Of a DNA stretch of 64,000 nt, positions 8,742-18,209 are shown one piece after another. Below the pieces are notes generated by a model, which had not been told where the DNA came from, searched no databases, and saw nothing but the letters and a program-made list of their open reading frames with translations. The translations under genes and the position numbers were made by a program. The DNA is from Flavobacteriaceae bacterium (GTDB taxonomy: Bacteria; Bacteroidota; Bacteroidia; Flavobacteriales; Flavobacteriaceae). Positions within the stretch are counted from its first letter, which is position 1. Each line of letters starts with the position of its first letter. The stretch is from positions 1 through 64,000 of the forward strand of contig JALRDO010000003.1 in NCBI GenBank assembly GCA_023262185.1, given 5' to 3'.

Positions 8742-11345
8742 TTATAACGCTAGGCTACTCTGACCTCTCACCGTAATGCGTTTATGTACCTGTTGATCTT
8801 TCTCGGTAAATTGAGGTTGGCCTCCTCCTATATGCAGCTCAAATGCACCTGATTCGATCACTCTTTTGCCTTGTGGGTTTATCAGTGAAAAGGCGCGAGC
8901 GTCAATTTCGAAGGTTAGCTCACGCTTTTCATTGGGTCTAAGGTAAACCCTTTCAAAGGCGACTAGCTGATGCTGCGGTCTTGGGGTGCTGGCCTTGAGA
9001 TCGCTGAGGTATACCTGCACTACTTCGTCTCCTGCACGATCACCTGTATTGGTCAATGAAAAGCGGACGGTAAGGTTATTTCCTGCCTTAAGGCTTGAAG
9101 TAGCGTATAGGTTGCTGTAGCTGAACTGTGTATAGCTCAAGCCAAATCCGAATGGAAACAAGGGCTCACCTTTGTAATACCTATAGGTGCGATCGCTCAT
9201 GGCATAATCTTCAAAGGCAGGCAGTTCTTCTAAGGCAGTATAATAGGTGATCGGTAGCCGTCCAGCCGGATTGTAATCACCAAAGAGCACGTCTGCCAAT
9301 GCATTACCCCCTTGCTCTCCTGGATATCCTACACTTAGGAGCGCGTCTACATGCTCTTTGGCCCAATTCACCGCTAAGGCTGATCCGGCATTCAGCACCA
9401 CAATCACGGGTTTTCCGGTGGCGTGTATCGCCTTGAGAAGATCAGTTTGCACTTTGGGTAGCGCAATGTCTTCGCGATCTCCACCTTCACCTTCTAAGCG
9501 CTGACTTAGACCTATTACCACTATGCTTAGGTCAGATTCACGGGCAAGTTTTACGGCGTCTGATTCAAGATTGGTGTCGGTACGCGTCCAGAGTAAACGG
9601 CATTCTGCATTGGAGTCGTCACTGAAATAGCGCACTTCAATCGGATAGCGCTTGCTTTTTTCTAGACGTATCTTTTCTCTTGCATAGGTGGTCTCATGGA
9701 CCATGCCTTTTCCGTTGCTGATTTCTAGGCCGTCAATTTTGAGGCTCATCCCCATCTTCGCGAAGGTGGCTAATTCGTACTCCCCTGTGGCCGGTGGAAT
9801 GAGATAACCTGTCCATTTGACCGAGAAGAAATCTGAAAGTTCTTTCGAAATGGGGTCGTGCTCCCACCAAAAGTCAATGGCATCGTCTATACGCTTTAGA
9901 ACAGGCGTGCCTTCCCAATCCATGTTGTTGTAGTATTCGGCATCTAACCCTTGGCGCCCACCATCCGTTTCAAAATAAACAGATGGGATCGGTTCAAGTG
10001 CATAGACTTCATCACTGAAATGTGATCCTTTTGCATACGCCACCTCTACGGCAGGACTCAATTTGCGTTGCAACCCTTTTAGAAAGGTCACAGGCTCAAT
10101 GGGGGTGCCGTGGTAGTTTCCGACTAAGGATTCCCAGTTGTCGGCATTTGGACCAATAACCGCTATTTTTTTGAGTGTGTGCTTATTTAGGGGTAATAGA
10201 TTGTTCTCGTTTTTTAGGAGTACAATGCTCTTTTGCGCGGCTTCTCTAGCGAGGTCGAGATGGGTTTCAGCGCCTACAATGTCTGCCGAAAGACCGCTAA
10301 AAGGAACCTGTTCTTCTGGATCGAACATCCCCAATTTAAAACGACTCAAAAAAAGGCGAGACACTGCCTTGTCTAAAGCCTTTTGATTTAATAAGCCTTG
10401 CTCTGCAAGTGATAAAAGGCTGAGATAGGTTGACCCGCAGTTGAGGTCACATCCGCCTTCAAGAGAGATGTGTGCAGCCTCTGCCTTGCTCTCTACTATC
10501 TTGTGATTGTACAAGATATCTCCTATAGCTCCGCAGTCTGAGACGACATAGCCCTCAAACCCCCAGCGCTCTCTGAGCATCTCGTCTAACAAAAAAGAAC
10601 TCGCCGATGCAGGAGCTCCTCTAAAGCGGTTGTAGGCGCTCATGATTGACTGTACATTGGCGTCAACGACCGTCATTCGAAACGCCTCCAGGTAGGTTTC
10701 ATAGAGATCGACATCAGAAACGTCTACATCGAATCCGTGACGTAAAGATTCTGGGCCCGAGTGCACGGCAAAGTGCTTTGAAGTGGCAATGGTCTTGAGG
10801 TATTTCGGATCGTCTCCTTGCAGACCTTTAATAAATGAAGAAGCGAGTTTACCAGTGAGGTAAGGATCTTCGCCATAGGTTTCGTGACCACGTCCCCAGC
10901 GCGGATCTCTGAAGATATTGATATTCGGAGACCAAAAGGTCAGTCCGGTGTAAATTCCGCGCTTGCCTTTTCGTATAAAGTCATGATGCTTGGCACGCGC
11001 TTCGTCAGAAGTTACCGTGCCTATTCGCTCAAGAAGATCTTTATCGAAAGAAGCGGCTACCGAGATGGATTGCGGAAAGACTGTGGCGTATCCGCTTCTT
11101 GCTACGCCGTGAAGCGCCTCGTTCCACCAATTGTACGAAGAAATGTTGAGTCGCTCAATGGCTGGAGCCTCATGCACCAGTTGGCTCACCTTTTCTTCTA
11201 AGGTGAGTTGTTGAACCAGAATCTCTGTTCGCGTCTCGAAGTCGAGCTCAGGGTCTTGAAAGCGCCAATCGATTTCTTGTGTCTGGAGCCTTTGCGAGAA
11301 AAAAGTGCAGAGAAGAACGAAAAAAATTGCGCTAAGTTGTTTCAT
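8742..11345 (-). CDS. GH3 family beta-glycosidase with PA14 domain
   Basis: This 867-residue secreted enzyme has a signal peptide at the start. The N-terminal GH3 barrel includes VSQLVHEAPAIERLNI, a TSKHFAVHSGPE strand, and YVVSDCGAIGDI, where the aspartate is the expected nucleophile. A PA14 lectin-like insert occupies about residues 450-590 (LDAEYYNNMDWEGTPVL, IPPATGEYELATFAKMGMSLKIDG). The second GH3 domain and a C-terminal fibronectin-III-like domain follow (QVYLSDLKASTPRPQHQLVAFERVYL). Members act as beta-glucosidases or beta-xylosidases. It lies 9 bases after DUF5916 and 40 before the Gfo/Idh/MocA gene, suggesting one unit. Exact sugar not determinable. Confidence 0.92.
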   Translation of the reverse strand: MKQLSAIFFVLLCTFFSQRLQTQEIDWRFQDPELDFETRTEILVQQLTLEEKVSQLVHEAPAIERLNISSYNWWNEALHGVARSGYATVFPQSISVAASFDKDLLERIGTVTSDEARAKHHDFIRKGKRGIYTGLTFWSPNINIFRDPRWGRGHETYGEDPYLTGKLASSFIKGLQGDDPKYLKTIATSKHFAVHSGPESLRHGFDVDVSDVDLYETYLEAFRMTVVDANVQSIMSAYNRFRGAPASASSFLLDEMLRERWGFEGYVVSDCGAIGDILYNHKIVESKAEAAHISLEGGCDLNCGSTYLSLLSLAEQGLLNQKALDKAVSRLFLSRFKLGMFDPEEQVPFSGLSADIVGAETHLDLAREAAQKSIVLLKNENNLLPLNKHTLKKIAVIGPNADNWESLVGNYHGTPIEPVTFLKGLQRKLSPAVEVAYAKGSHFSDEVYALEPIPSVYFETDGGRQGLDAEYYNNMDWEGTPVLKRIDDAIDFWWEHDPISKELSDFFSVKWTGYLIPPATGEYELATFAKMGMSLKIDGLEISNGKGMVHETTYAREKIRLEKSKRYPIEVRYFSDDSNAECRLLWTRTDTNLESDAVKLARESDLSIVVIGLSQRLEGEGGDREDIALPKVQTDLLKAIHATGKPVIVVLNAGSALAVNWAKEHVDALLSVGYPGEQGGNALADVLFGDYNPAGRLPITYYTALEELPAFEDYAMSDRTYRYYKGEPLFPFGFGLSYTQFSYSNLYATSSLKAGNNLTVRFSLTNTGDRAGDEVVQVYLSDLKASTPRPQHQLVAFERVYLRPNEKRELTFEIDARAFSLINPQGKRVIESGAFELHIGGGQPQFTEKDQQVHKRITVRGQSSLAL

Positions 11346-11354
11346 AGGAACGGC

Positions 11355-13520
11355 TTATAGGTTGAGCCAATAGTTGATCTTGAAGGTGAGATTCCATCCG
11401 CTTGAGAAGGTGGGGATGGTCACTTCGTTGCTATTGAATACTAAGAAAATATCAGACGCTGGTTTGTAGCGCCATTGCAATCTAGAGTTGAAGTTCCAAA
11501 GGTCAACTTGCTCGTTGTATTGGAAGAGGTTTGAGAAGAATAAATTGTCGGTAAGCGTGAGGTTGGCTTTTAAGCCGACAAGCCAAAAAGACTGCTCTTT
11601 CCAGGGTTGAGGGAGGTCGAATTGGTTGTAGTTGATCACCGAACTCAGCTCTAAAATTGGCTGAACTCTGTATCCGAATTCGCCGATAAAGGCATTGCGT
11701 TTTCCTTTCCCATAATAGCCACCGATAATGGCATTGAGTGAATAGGTGAAGAGGTTTTGCGGTTTTGAATCGTAAGATAAACGAAGGTTAGTCCATTCGT
11801 GATTTGTACCTGCCTTGAGCACCCCAATGCCGTTTCGAAGCGGATCGAAATCACTCAATAGATCAATCGCACTTCGGGCTCCGGCTACAATAAATCGACT
11901 GCGGTCTTGAAAGTTGAAGATGTAGCTCAAAATGTCGATCTGATCGGTTTTGTGCCAATCGAGATCGAAGAAATACGTACGGGTGTAGCTGGGTCCGTGA
12001 GAAAGCAGCGGATTGGTTTTTGAAGCGGTATAAACGAGATGCCCGAGTGACCCTTCGTACTTGTGATAGTTGGTCCGCGGTACAAAGCCGACGTCTGCGC
12101 TAAAGGTATTTGAAATGTATTCTTGTTGCACCCGCCATATCCATCTTATAGATTGATGTTCGAGGTGAGAGGCAATGACTGTTCCTGTTTTTGATGGATC
12201 TGGATTGATCGAACGAAGCGCCATTATTTTTCCGTTGTATTGATTGTTCTCAGAAAAGTAATTGTATTCGACCCCAGCATTTCGATGGTAGCGCTCTGAA
12301 ACCGAGGGGTCTGTGTTTGGTGCCTCTTTATTGACGAGTAAAAAGTTGATGTTTGAGCGTTCTTGAACCTTCCGTTGAAGACTGACCACTCCGTAGTTTT
12401 CGGCTCCTAGCCCCTGGAGTTCGTCGGCCTTAGTTTGGATATTCATGAGCCCCACGCGCCAGTTTTCATCGAGGTTTCCGCTGAGGCGTGCACCGGCCAC
12501 AATGGGAACATTAAGCCCAATCCGCCTTGAGAAGAATGGACGGATAGTTCGGTAACCGAAATTTGAAAAAAGGTCTGCGTTTTCAAGAAAGAATTGGCGC
12601 CTTTCAGGAAAGAACAGCTCGAAGCGATCGAGATTGGTCACCTGCTGATCGACCTCGGCCTGAGAGAAATCAGGATTTAGGGTGACATCGAGATTCAAAG
12701 CCGTGGTAAGGGTATATTTGAGGTCTGCACCGACCTTAGCCTTACTGTCGTCTTCGGTCAGGTGGGTTCCTTCTGAGATGCTTGAGACATAAGGAATGAT
12801 AGACGCATTCACCCCTTGTTTTGGTGGTGGAGTGTCCCACACCAATCGCCCTGCAAAAGCCAAGGATACAGACGGAAATTGTCGTGGAACAGGAGCCCAG
12901 CTCGATTTTTCGCTGGCTTTTAGATCGAGACGACCGAAGTTGATACCCCATTCTTTGATGGTTTCATCGTAGCGTATCGACTTAAATGGAATAGCCATTT
13001 CACCCACCCATTTATCTTCATCGAAGCGCACCTCTGAGTACCACTTGGTGTCCCAATTGAGGTCTACTCCTTTTCCTTCGAACATGGTGCCGTCCCATTG
13101 CGCACCGTAGGCGTTGAGACCAAAAGAGAAGCCTGTAGTTTGATTGTCAAACGGATCTATGGCGATCAAGAGATTGTCGTTTTTTCCGAATGAAAAATCA
13201 CGCTTGAACGACTCCACCACATATGGTCCTTTGACCGCATTGTTGTAAAAAATCACCGAGATATAGAGGTATTCATCATCGAAGGCAACTCGTGCTTCTG
13301 AATGCTGACGTGCCCTTCCTGTATCTACCGGGGTGATCATGAAAAAGTCTTTGGCTACCTGCGCACGATTCCATGCAGGCTCGTCTAAAACCCCATCAAT
13401 GACTATTTTTTCACTGATCTTTTCGATGGCTAGACGGTAATCTTTTGCGTTTACTTGTGCGCTTAGTTGAATCGAAAAACCGGTGAATAATAGGACGAAA
13501 AAAAGGGGTATTCTTTGCAT
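11355..13520 (-). CDS. DUF5916 outer-membrane protein with CBM9-like N-terminus
   Basis: This 721-residue protein has a signal peptide (ending QLSAQ). An N-terminal carbohydrate-binding-module-9-like domain follows (about residues 35-225): VIDGVLDEPAWNRAQVAKDFFMITP, then EARVAFDDEYLYISVIFYN. The long C-terminal DUF5916 part contains LNPDFSQAEVDQQVTNLDRFELFFPERRQFFLENADLF, the hallmark of the family, and many alternating hydrophobic strands ending INYWLNL, like an outer-membrane barrel. Function is not established; the CBM9-like part suggests contact with glycans. The gene precedes the GH3 gene by 9 bases. Confidence 0.88.
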   Translation of the reverse strand: MQRIPLFFVLLFTGFSIQLSAQVNAKDYRLAIEKISEKIVIDGVLDEPAWNRAQVAKDFFMITPVDTGRARQHSEARVAFDDEYLYISVIFYNNAVKGPYVVESFKRDFSFGKNDNLLIAIDPFDNQTTGFSFGLNAYGAQWDGTMFEGKGVDLNWDTKWYSEVRFDEDKWVGEMAIPFKSIRYDETIKEWGINFGRLDLKASEKSSWAPVPRQFPSVSLAFAGRLVWDTPPPKQGVNASIIPYVSSISEGTHLTEDDSKAKVGADLKYTLTTALNLDVTLNPDFSQAEVDQQVTNLDRFELFFPERRQFFLENADLFSNFGYRTIRPFFSRRIGLNVPIVAGARLSGNLDENWRVGLMNIQTKADELQGLGAENYGVVSLQRKVQERSNINFLLVNKEAPNTDPSVSERYHRNAGVEYNYFSENNQYNGKIMALRSINPDPSKTGTVIASHLEHQSIRWIWRVQQEYISNTFSADVGFVPRTNYHKYEGSLGHLVYTASKTNPLLSHGPSYTRTYFFDLDWHKTDQIDILSYIFNFQDRSRFIVAGARSAIDLLSDFDPLRNGIGVLKAGTNHEWTNLRLSYDSKPQNLFTYSLNAIIGGYYGKGKRNAFIGEFGYRVQPILELSSVINYNQFDLPQPWKEQSFWLVGLKANLTLTDNLFFSNLFQYNEQVDLWNFNSRLQWRYKPASDIFLVFNSNEVTIPTFSSGWNLTFKINYWLNL

Positions 13521-13550
13521 CTGGGTGGTGTTAGGTTGTTATTAAAGGGA

Positions 13551-13577
13551 AAATCCCGCTAGTATTTAGCGGGATTT
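13551..13577 (-). terminator. Terminator hairpin overlapping the S10 peptidase stop codon
   Basis: A 10-bp perfect inverted repeat (AAATCCCGCT / AGCGGGATTT) with a 7-base loop spans the stop codon of the minus-strand S10 gene. On the minus strand it is followed by TTTTCCC and a T-rich stretch, so it is likely to end transcription of the S10 gene and separates it from DUF5916. Confidence 0.75.
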
Positions 13578-15034
13578 CCTTTAGTTTGGGTTTGTTGAAT
13601 GAAGCTTTTTAGGTCTTCATTGGCGGCCTTAAGGTCTTCTGCACGCAGATACATCATATGCCCTGATTCGTATCCTTTGAATTGAAGACGGTCATTGAAT
13701 TTACCACTAGGATCAATCTGCCACAGCGTGTATTTGGCATTGAAATAGGTGGTTGCACCATCAAAATAGCCTGATTGATTCAATACGTGTAAATAGGGGT
13801 TTTCGGCCATCGCTGCCCTCAGGTCTTCACGGGTATTGACACGGTCATCTTCCCAGGGTCTCACCGGGCCAAACATGTTATATTTCACATCAGTTCTGAA
13901 GCCGAGCACCTCATTGTAGTAGTAATTGATTGCCGGTGTGAAGCTGTGGAGCCAAGAGGTAAGTTCTGAATTGTATTCAGGACGCGTTCCTACACCAACC
14001 TTATCGACCCCTTTGTAACGGCTGTCTAGGCGACCCACAGTATAGCCTTCGTCTTTAAGTAAGTTCTTCCAGAAATAGCCGGTCGGAACCGAGAGGTTGA
14101 GCGCCAGAATATCCGATTTGCTGAGTCCGGTATAGCGAGCCATATCTGAGGCGATTTGGTCGCGGTTTCCGGGTGAGAGAGATCCGCCTTTAGCGAGCGC
14201 AGGCAGTAAGGTGTCTACCGTGAAAGCTTCGGTGATCTCGAGTAGGTTTTCTAAAGACAGTTGTTGCAGTTCGCTTGAAAGCTGATTGTGGTACCATGCT
14301 GCTGCAGAATAATAAGGGACGTTAAGCGCCTCTGAGACCGGACCTCCTACGCGCAATACTTGATAATCAGCTGGACTCACCATGATGACTCCGTTGAGGT
14401 ACATCCATTGCGATTCTTGGAGCGTTAGAGCTAGGCCCATCACTCGGGTACCTCCGTAGCTTTCTCCGATGATGTATTTCGGTGCACGCCATTTGTTGTG
14501 ACGCGTGACGAAGGTGTTGAGCCATTCGGCGAGATAGGTGATGTCAGCGTCTATACCGAAGAATTTTTTTCGATCGACTTCTTTGCCGCTTAAAGGAATG
14601 GTTCTTGAATATCCGGTATTCACAGGATTGATGTAGACTATGTCAGCATCAGTGAGTACTGTGTTTGGATTGTCTTTGACTCCATAAGGTTGGATCGGAT
14701 ACCCCTCATCGTCTACCCGTAACACTTTAGGGCCAGTATACGCCAAATGCATCCAAACAGAACCAGAACCGGGCCCGCCATTGAAGCTCATAATGAGTGG
14801 TCGGGTTTCGCTGTTGACACCAGAGCGTTTGTAGTAGGTGTACTGCAAGTAAGCAATTTCACTGCCGTCGGTGTCCCAAACGGGCTGTGTTCCGACTTCA
14901 ACCGAGTAATCGAGCCACTCTGATCCGACTCGAATACGATCGTTTTTGATGCTTAAGGTGTCTGACGGAAGGCTGCGCTGCGCCATGCTCAGGGCGGCTA
15001 TAGACAATGCGCAAAGGGTAAAAAGGTTTTTCAT
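13559..15034 (-). CDS. S10 family serine carboxypeptidase, exported
   Basis: This 491-residue protein has a signal peptide (MKNLFTLCALSIAALSMAQ). S10 motifs are clear: PLIMSFNGGPGSGSVWMHL supplies the oxyanion region, and KYIIGESYGGTRVMGLAL contains the nucleophile serine in GESYGG. A later aspartate (around VLNQSGYFDGATTY) and a histidine (YESGHMMYL) complete the triad. Members remove C-terminal residues from peptides. The gene follows a Gfo/Idh/MocA gene by 9 bases on the same strand and ends in its own hairpin. Confidence 0.92.
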   Translation of the reverse strand: MKNLFTLCALSIAALSMAQRSLPSDTLSIKNDRIRVGSEWLDYSVEVGTQPVWDTDGSEIAYLQYTYYKRSGVNSETRPLIMSFNGGPGSGSVWMHLAYTGPKVLRVDDEGYPIQPYGVKDNPNTVLTDADIVYINPVNTGYSRTIPLSGKEVDRKKFFGIDADITYLAEWLNTFVTRHNKWRAPKYIIGESYGGTRVMGLALTLQESQWMYLNGVIMVSPADYQVLRVGGPVSEALNVPYYSAAAWYHNQLSSELQQLSLENLLEITEAFTVDTLLPALAKGGSLSPGNRDQIASDMARYTGLSKSDILALNLSVPTGYFWKNLLKDEGYTVGRLDSRYKGVDKVGVGTRPEYNSELTSWLHSFTPAINYYYNEVLGFRTDVKYNMFGPVRPWEDDRVNTREDLRAAMAENPYLHVLNQSGYFDGATTYFNAKYTLWQIDPSGKFNDRLQFKGYESGHMMYLRAEDLKAANEDLKSFIQQTQTKGNPAKY

Positions 15035-15043
15035 AAAATATAT

Positions 15044-16111
15044 TTAAAGCAAAATGGTTCGTTCTTCTTTTACGGATTGGTCGCATGCTAGGGCTATTTG
15101 AAGGCTTGTAATCGCGTCATTCAGATGGTTGCTTAAGTCACGATCTTCTACTATAGCTTCATACAAAAAGGCCTGCTCGTTATCACACAATTCTTGGTGC
15201 TCTGGACTATGCTCGAATCGAATATACTCGTCTTTCTTCAAAAAGGTATTGTTGCTGTCGATGTCGGCGTGATGTATGAGCATAAGGTCAGCCTTAGAAT
15301 GGCCGTCTACACAGTCTGAGCGCTGTTGATCTTGGGTGAGCGAGACGCTTCCTTTTGGACCGAATATGTCTTTGACAAAAAAGGCGGTTTCACTGACCAT
15401 TGGCCCCCATCCTGCCTCGTACCAGCCCACCGATCCGTCGTCAAAACGAATCTGTAGCTGACCGTAATTGTAATTATCTGCAGGGATGTCATCAGTTAAG
15501 CGTGCTCCGATTGCCGAGACACTAATCGGCTTTGCTTGTGTCATTTGACACATAACGTCTAAATAGTGAACTCCGCAATCTACAATCGGGCTTAAAGAGT
15601 TCATGAGGCTGCGGTGCACATCCCACATATAACCTTGGCTCTGTTGATTGAGGTTCATGCGCATCACTAAGGGCTTCCCCATTTTTTGAGCCTCTTCAAT
15701 AAACCGCTTCCAGACGATATGGTGTCTTAAGATGTATCCGACGACTACTTTCCTATTGGCTGATTCTGCGGCCTCTAGAATACGTCTACCCCCTTCAACC
15801 GTGGTTGCGATTGGTTTTTCAAGAAATACGTGGCAGCCCTTTTCAAGCGCCATAAGCGTGAAAGGCTCGTGGGTTTCGGGGTAGGTTGAGATGCAAACAA
15901 CATCAGGATCGCTCTGTTCCAAGGCTTTTGCATAATCGTCAAAGCATTGATAGTCGCCTTGCAGCTCAGTATTTAGAAGCTCTTTGCTATTGCCGCGTGA
16001 TACCAGACCGCATATTTGGTATCCAGGATGCTGCTCGTAGGCTATTGCATGAGAAGCCCCCATATTGCCACATCCTACGACGAGGACGTTGAGTGTTTTT
16101 GGCGTGGTCAT
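15044..16111 (-). CDS. Gfo/Idh/MocA family oxidoreductase, cytoplasmic
   Basis: From the ATG at 16111 the protein has 355 residues and starts MTTPKTLNVLVVGCGNMGASHA, a clean Rossmann GxGxMG motif right at the N-terminus. An ATG at 16171 would add 20 residues of no family character. CHVFLEKPIATTVEGG carries the catalytic lysine, and DCGVHYLDVMCQM matches the conserved DxxxH substrate-binding helix. No signal peptide is seen. Likely an NAD(P)-dependent sugar or cyclitol dehydrogenase. It may be co-transcribed with the S10 gene. It is distinct from the inositol dehydrogenase at 32036-33040. Confidence 0.87.
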   Translation of the reverse strand: MTTPKTLNVLVVGCGNMGASHAIAYEQHPGYQICGLVSRGNSKELLNTELQGDYQCFDDYAKALEQSDPDVVCISTYPETHEPFTLMALEKGCHVFLEKPIATTVEGGRRILEAAESANRKVVVGYILRHHIVWKRFIEEAQKMGKPLVMRMNLNQQSQGYMWDVHRSLMNSLSPIVDCGVHYLDVMCQMTQAKPISVSAIGARLTDDIPADNYNYGQLQIRFDDGSVGWYEAGWGPMVSETAFFVKDIFGPKGSVSLTQDQQRSDCVDGHSKADLMLIHHADIDSNNTFLKKDEYIRFEHSPEHQELCDNEQAFLYEAIVEDRDLSNHLNDAITSLQIALACDQSVKEERTILL

Positions 16112-16266
16112 AGATGAAAAGATAAGATAGTCTCTCATAGTCTCAAAGAGCGAAGATCTATTCGTGATCATTTTAACACTCAGACAGAGAGACTTTAACA
16201 GTGTTTAAGCCTCAAATATGTTTTTTAAGGCCTACCTTTTCACCTCATTTAGTAGATGAACTCATT

Positions 16267-16665
16267 ATGAAAACACATAGAATCTTCGTTGCCCTATTTG
16301 CTGTGGTGCTTTTGGCGAGCTGTTCAAGCACTAAAACCACAACAGTTGCTGCAAAAGAAACTGAATCTCAGAATCTAGGAAACCTAAGTTTATTAGATCG
16401 CTTACGTCAGCAATCAGGTTTACAAATCCGCGGTAACGGGTCGAGTGCTCAAGTGTTCTTGCGAGGGGTAAGCAGTGTAAACAATCCTAAGCAGGCACTC
16501 TTTATTATTGATGGTACACAGGTAGGAGATTTCTCTCAGGCAGCCTCAACAATCAATCCGCTTGAAATCGCAAGAATACGAGTTTTGAAGAACCCTCAAG
16601 ACCTCGCGCAATACGGATTCATGGGAGCCGGTGGAGTAGTGATTATTACTACGAAGCGGCAGTAG
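16267..16665 (+). CDS. Stand-alone TonB plug-domain lipoprotein
   Basis: From the ATG at 16267 the product is a 132-residue lipoprotein (MKTHRIFVALFAVVLLASC, lipobox LLASC). An in-frame ATG at 16201 would place 22 residues before the signal. The mature part is just the plug domain of a TonB-dependent receptor: SLLDRLRQQSGLQIRGNG, FLRGVSSVNNPKQALFIIDGTQVGD, and INPLEIARIRVLKNPQDLAQYGFMGAGGVVIITTK. No barrel follows: a stop codon and a strong terminator come directly after. Solo plug lipoproteins occur in Bacteroidota but their role is unknown; they may cap or regulate another receptor. Confidence 0.8.
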   Translation: MKTHRIFVALFAVVLLASCSSTKTTTVAAKETESQNLGNLSLLDRLRQQSGLQIRGNGSSAQVFLRGVSSVNNPKQALFIIDGTQVGDFSQAASTINPLEIARIRVLKNPQDLAQYGFMGAGGVVIITTKRQ

Positions 16666-16688
16666 CTCTACATTTTATAAGATTGATG

Positions 16689-16717
16689 AATCGCCCCAAT
16701 TTGGGGCGATTTTTTTT
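16689..16717 (+). terminator. Rho-independent terminator
   Basis: A 9-bp GC-rich stem (AATCGCCCC / GGGGCGATT) with a 5-base loop, followed by eight T residues on the plus strand. It ends the plug-lipoprotein transcript and isolates it from the tryptophanase-PTS unit downstream. Confidence 0.92.
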
Positions 16718-16799
16718 GGTCTCTATTTAGGGTAGAATGAAAGGATAAGGAGAGGGTTATAAAAATCGTTACATTTAAATAGATCTAACCTGACCTATC

Positions 16800-18188
16800 A
16801 TGCAATTTCAAAATGCCGAGCCTTTTAGAATAAAGGTGGTCGAACCCATTAAGCGCACTACACGAGCGCAAAGAGAGCAATGGATTAAAGAGGCACACTA
16901 CAATGTATTTAAGCTACATGCAGATCATGTCTATGTCGATATGCTTACTGACAGCGGTACCTCAGCAATGAGTAGTAATCAGTGGGGAGGAGTCATGATG
17001 GGAGACGAGTCGTATGCCGGCAGCAAGAGTTTCTTTAACCTTCAACGCTCTGTAGAGGATATTACAGGATTTAAGTTTGTTCAACCTACTCACCAGGGGA
17101 GAGCGGCTGATTTTATCATGGCCCAACTTTACGTTAAAAAAGGAGGATACGTTCTGGGGAATCTTCATTTTGACAGCTTTAAGGGTCATGCAGAAATTGC
17201 TGGAGCTATCCCAATCGATCTTATCATAGAAGAAGGAAGGCGTGTGAATTCGATCGAACATCCTTTTAAGGGGAATATGGATATCGAGAAGCTCAATGCT
17301 TTCATCAAAGAAAACGGAGCTGAAAATATTCCACTTATCATCATAACAGTAACCAGTAACGGTAATGGTGGCCAGCCAGTCTCTATGGAGAACATCCGTT
17401 CGGTTTCTGAGATCGCGAGGGCTAATGGCATACCCTTTATGATTGACGCGGCGCGCTTCGCAGAAAATTGTTATTTCATAAAGCAACGTGAGCCTGGATA
17501 TCAAGACAAAGAAATGATTGAGATTACGCGCGAATTATTTTCGTACGCAGATGGCTGTGTGATGAGTTCTAAAAAAGACGGATTAGTGAATATTGGAGGG
17601 TTTATTTGTACACGACACGAGGATCTTTTTCCGCAGATAAATCAATTGGCAATCATCAATGAAGGGTTTGTTACCTACGGTGGTATGAGTGGAAGAGACC
17701 TTGAAGCCTTAGCTATTGGGCTGTATGAAGGAATACAAGAGGATTATCTGTCTTACCGAATAGCTCAGGTGGCCTACCTTGGAGATCAATTAGCCGAGAG
17801 AGGGATCCCCATCATTAAACCCACAGGAGGGCATGGAGTCTATGTGGACGCACAGCAGTTCTATCCGCATATTCCTCAATCTCAATTTCCTGGACAAGCT
17901 CTAGTTGTTGAGCTTTATCGCACGGCTGGGGTTAGGGGTGTAGAATTAGGTTCATGCGCCTTCTCCAAAAAAGACCCTAAGACCGGAGAAATCATTTATC
18001 CAGATTTAGAGGTGGTAAGGTTGACTGTTTCTCGTCGCGTTTACACTGATCGACATATGGATGTGGTTGTAAACGCTTTAGAAGATGTGTATAAGCGTCG
18101 TGATCAAATGAAAGGGCTGCGCATTACCTATGAAGGACCGATTTTGAGTTTAAGACACTTTACGGCGCGATTTGAATTATTGACCTAA
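16800..18188 (+). CDS. tnaA: Tryptophanase (tryptophan indole-lyase)
   Basis: This 462-residue PLP enzyme belongs to the tryptophanase/tyrosine phenol-lyase family (usual length 456-471). LTDSGTSAMSSNQWGGVMMGDE and PTHQGRAAD are family signatures; MSSKKDGLVNIGGF carries the PLP lysine (K258 or K259 by count). As I recall the family, three positions separate the two activities. Here the residue after NLHF is Asp (D125), the C-terminal motif is VELGS without the phenol-lyase arginine, and the end reads LRHFTARF with histidine (H453). All three match tryptophanase. It would split L-tryptophan to indole, pyruvate and ammonia. Its stop is 21 bases before the Fe-type dehydrogenase of the PTS operon; sharing a transcript is plausible but unproven. 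Confidence 0.85.
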   Translation: MQFQNAEPFRIKVVEPIKRTTRAQREQWIKEAHYNVFKLHADHVYVDMLTDSGTSAMSSNQWGGVMMGDESYAGSKSFFNLQRSVEDITGFKFVQPTHQGRAADFIMAQLYVKKGGYVLGNLHFDSFKGHAEIAGAIPIDLIIEEGRRVNSIEHPFKGNMDIEKLNAFIKENGAENIPLIIITVTSNGNGGQPVSMENIRSVSEIARANGIPFMIDAARFAENCYFIKQREPGYQDKEMIEITRELFSYADGCVMSSKKDGLVNIGGFICTRHEDLFPQINQLAIINEGFVTYGGMSGRDLEALAIGLYEGIQEDYLSYRIAQVAYLGDQLAERGIPIIKPTGGHGVYVDAQQFYPHIPQSQFPGQALVVELYRTAGVRGVELGSCAFSKKDPKTGEIIYPDLEVVRLTVSRRVYTDRHMDVVVNALEDVYKRRDQMKGLRITYEGPILSLRHFTARFELLT

Positions 18189-18209
18189 TTCTTAATTTGA
18201 ACAGTATTT

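Noticed and set aside
16718-16799. Promoter for the tryptophanase-PTS unit (TACATTTA near 16766)
   Set aside because: The -7-like sequence has one mismatch and no TTG lies at the right distance, so it cannot be supported; a leader regulatory structure was not seen either.
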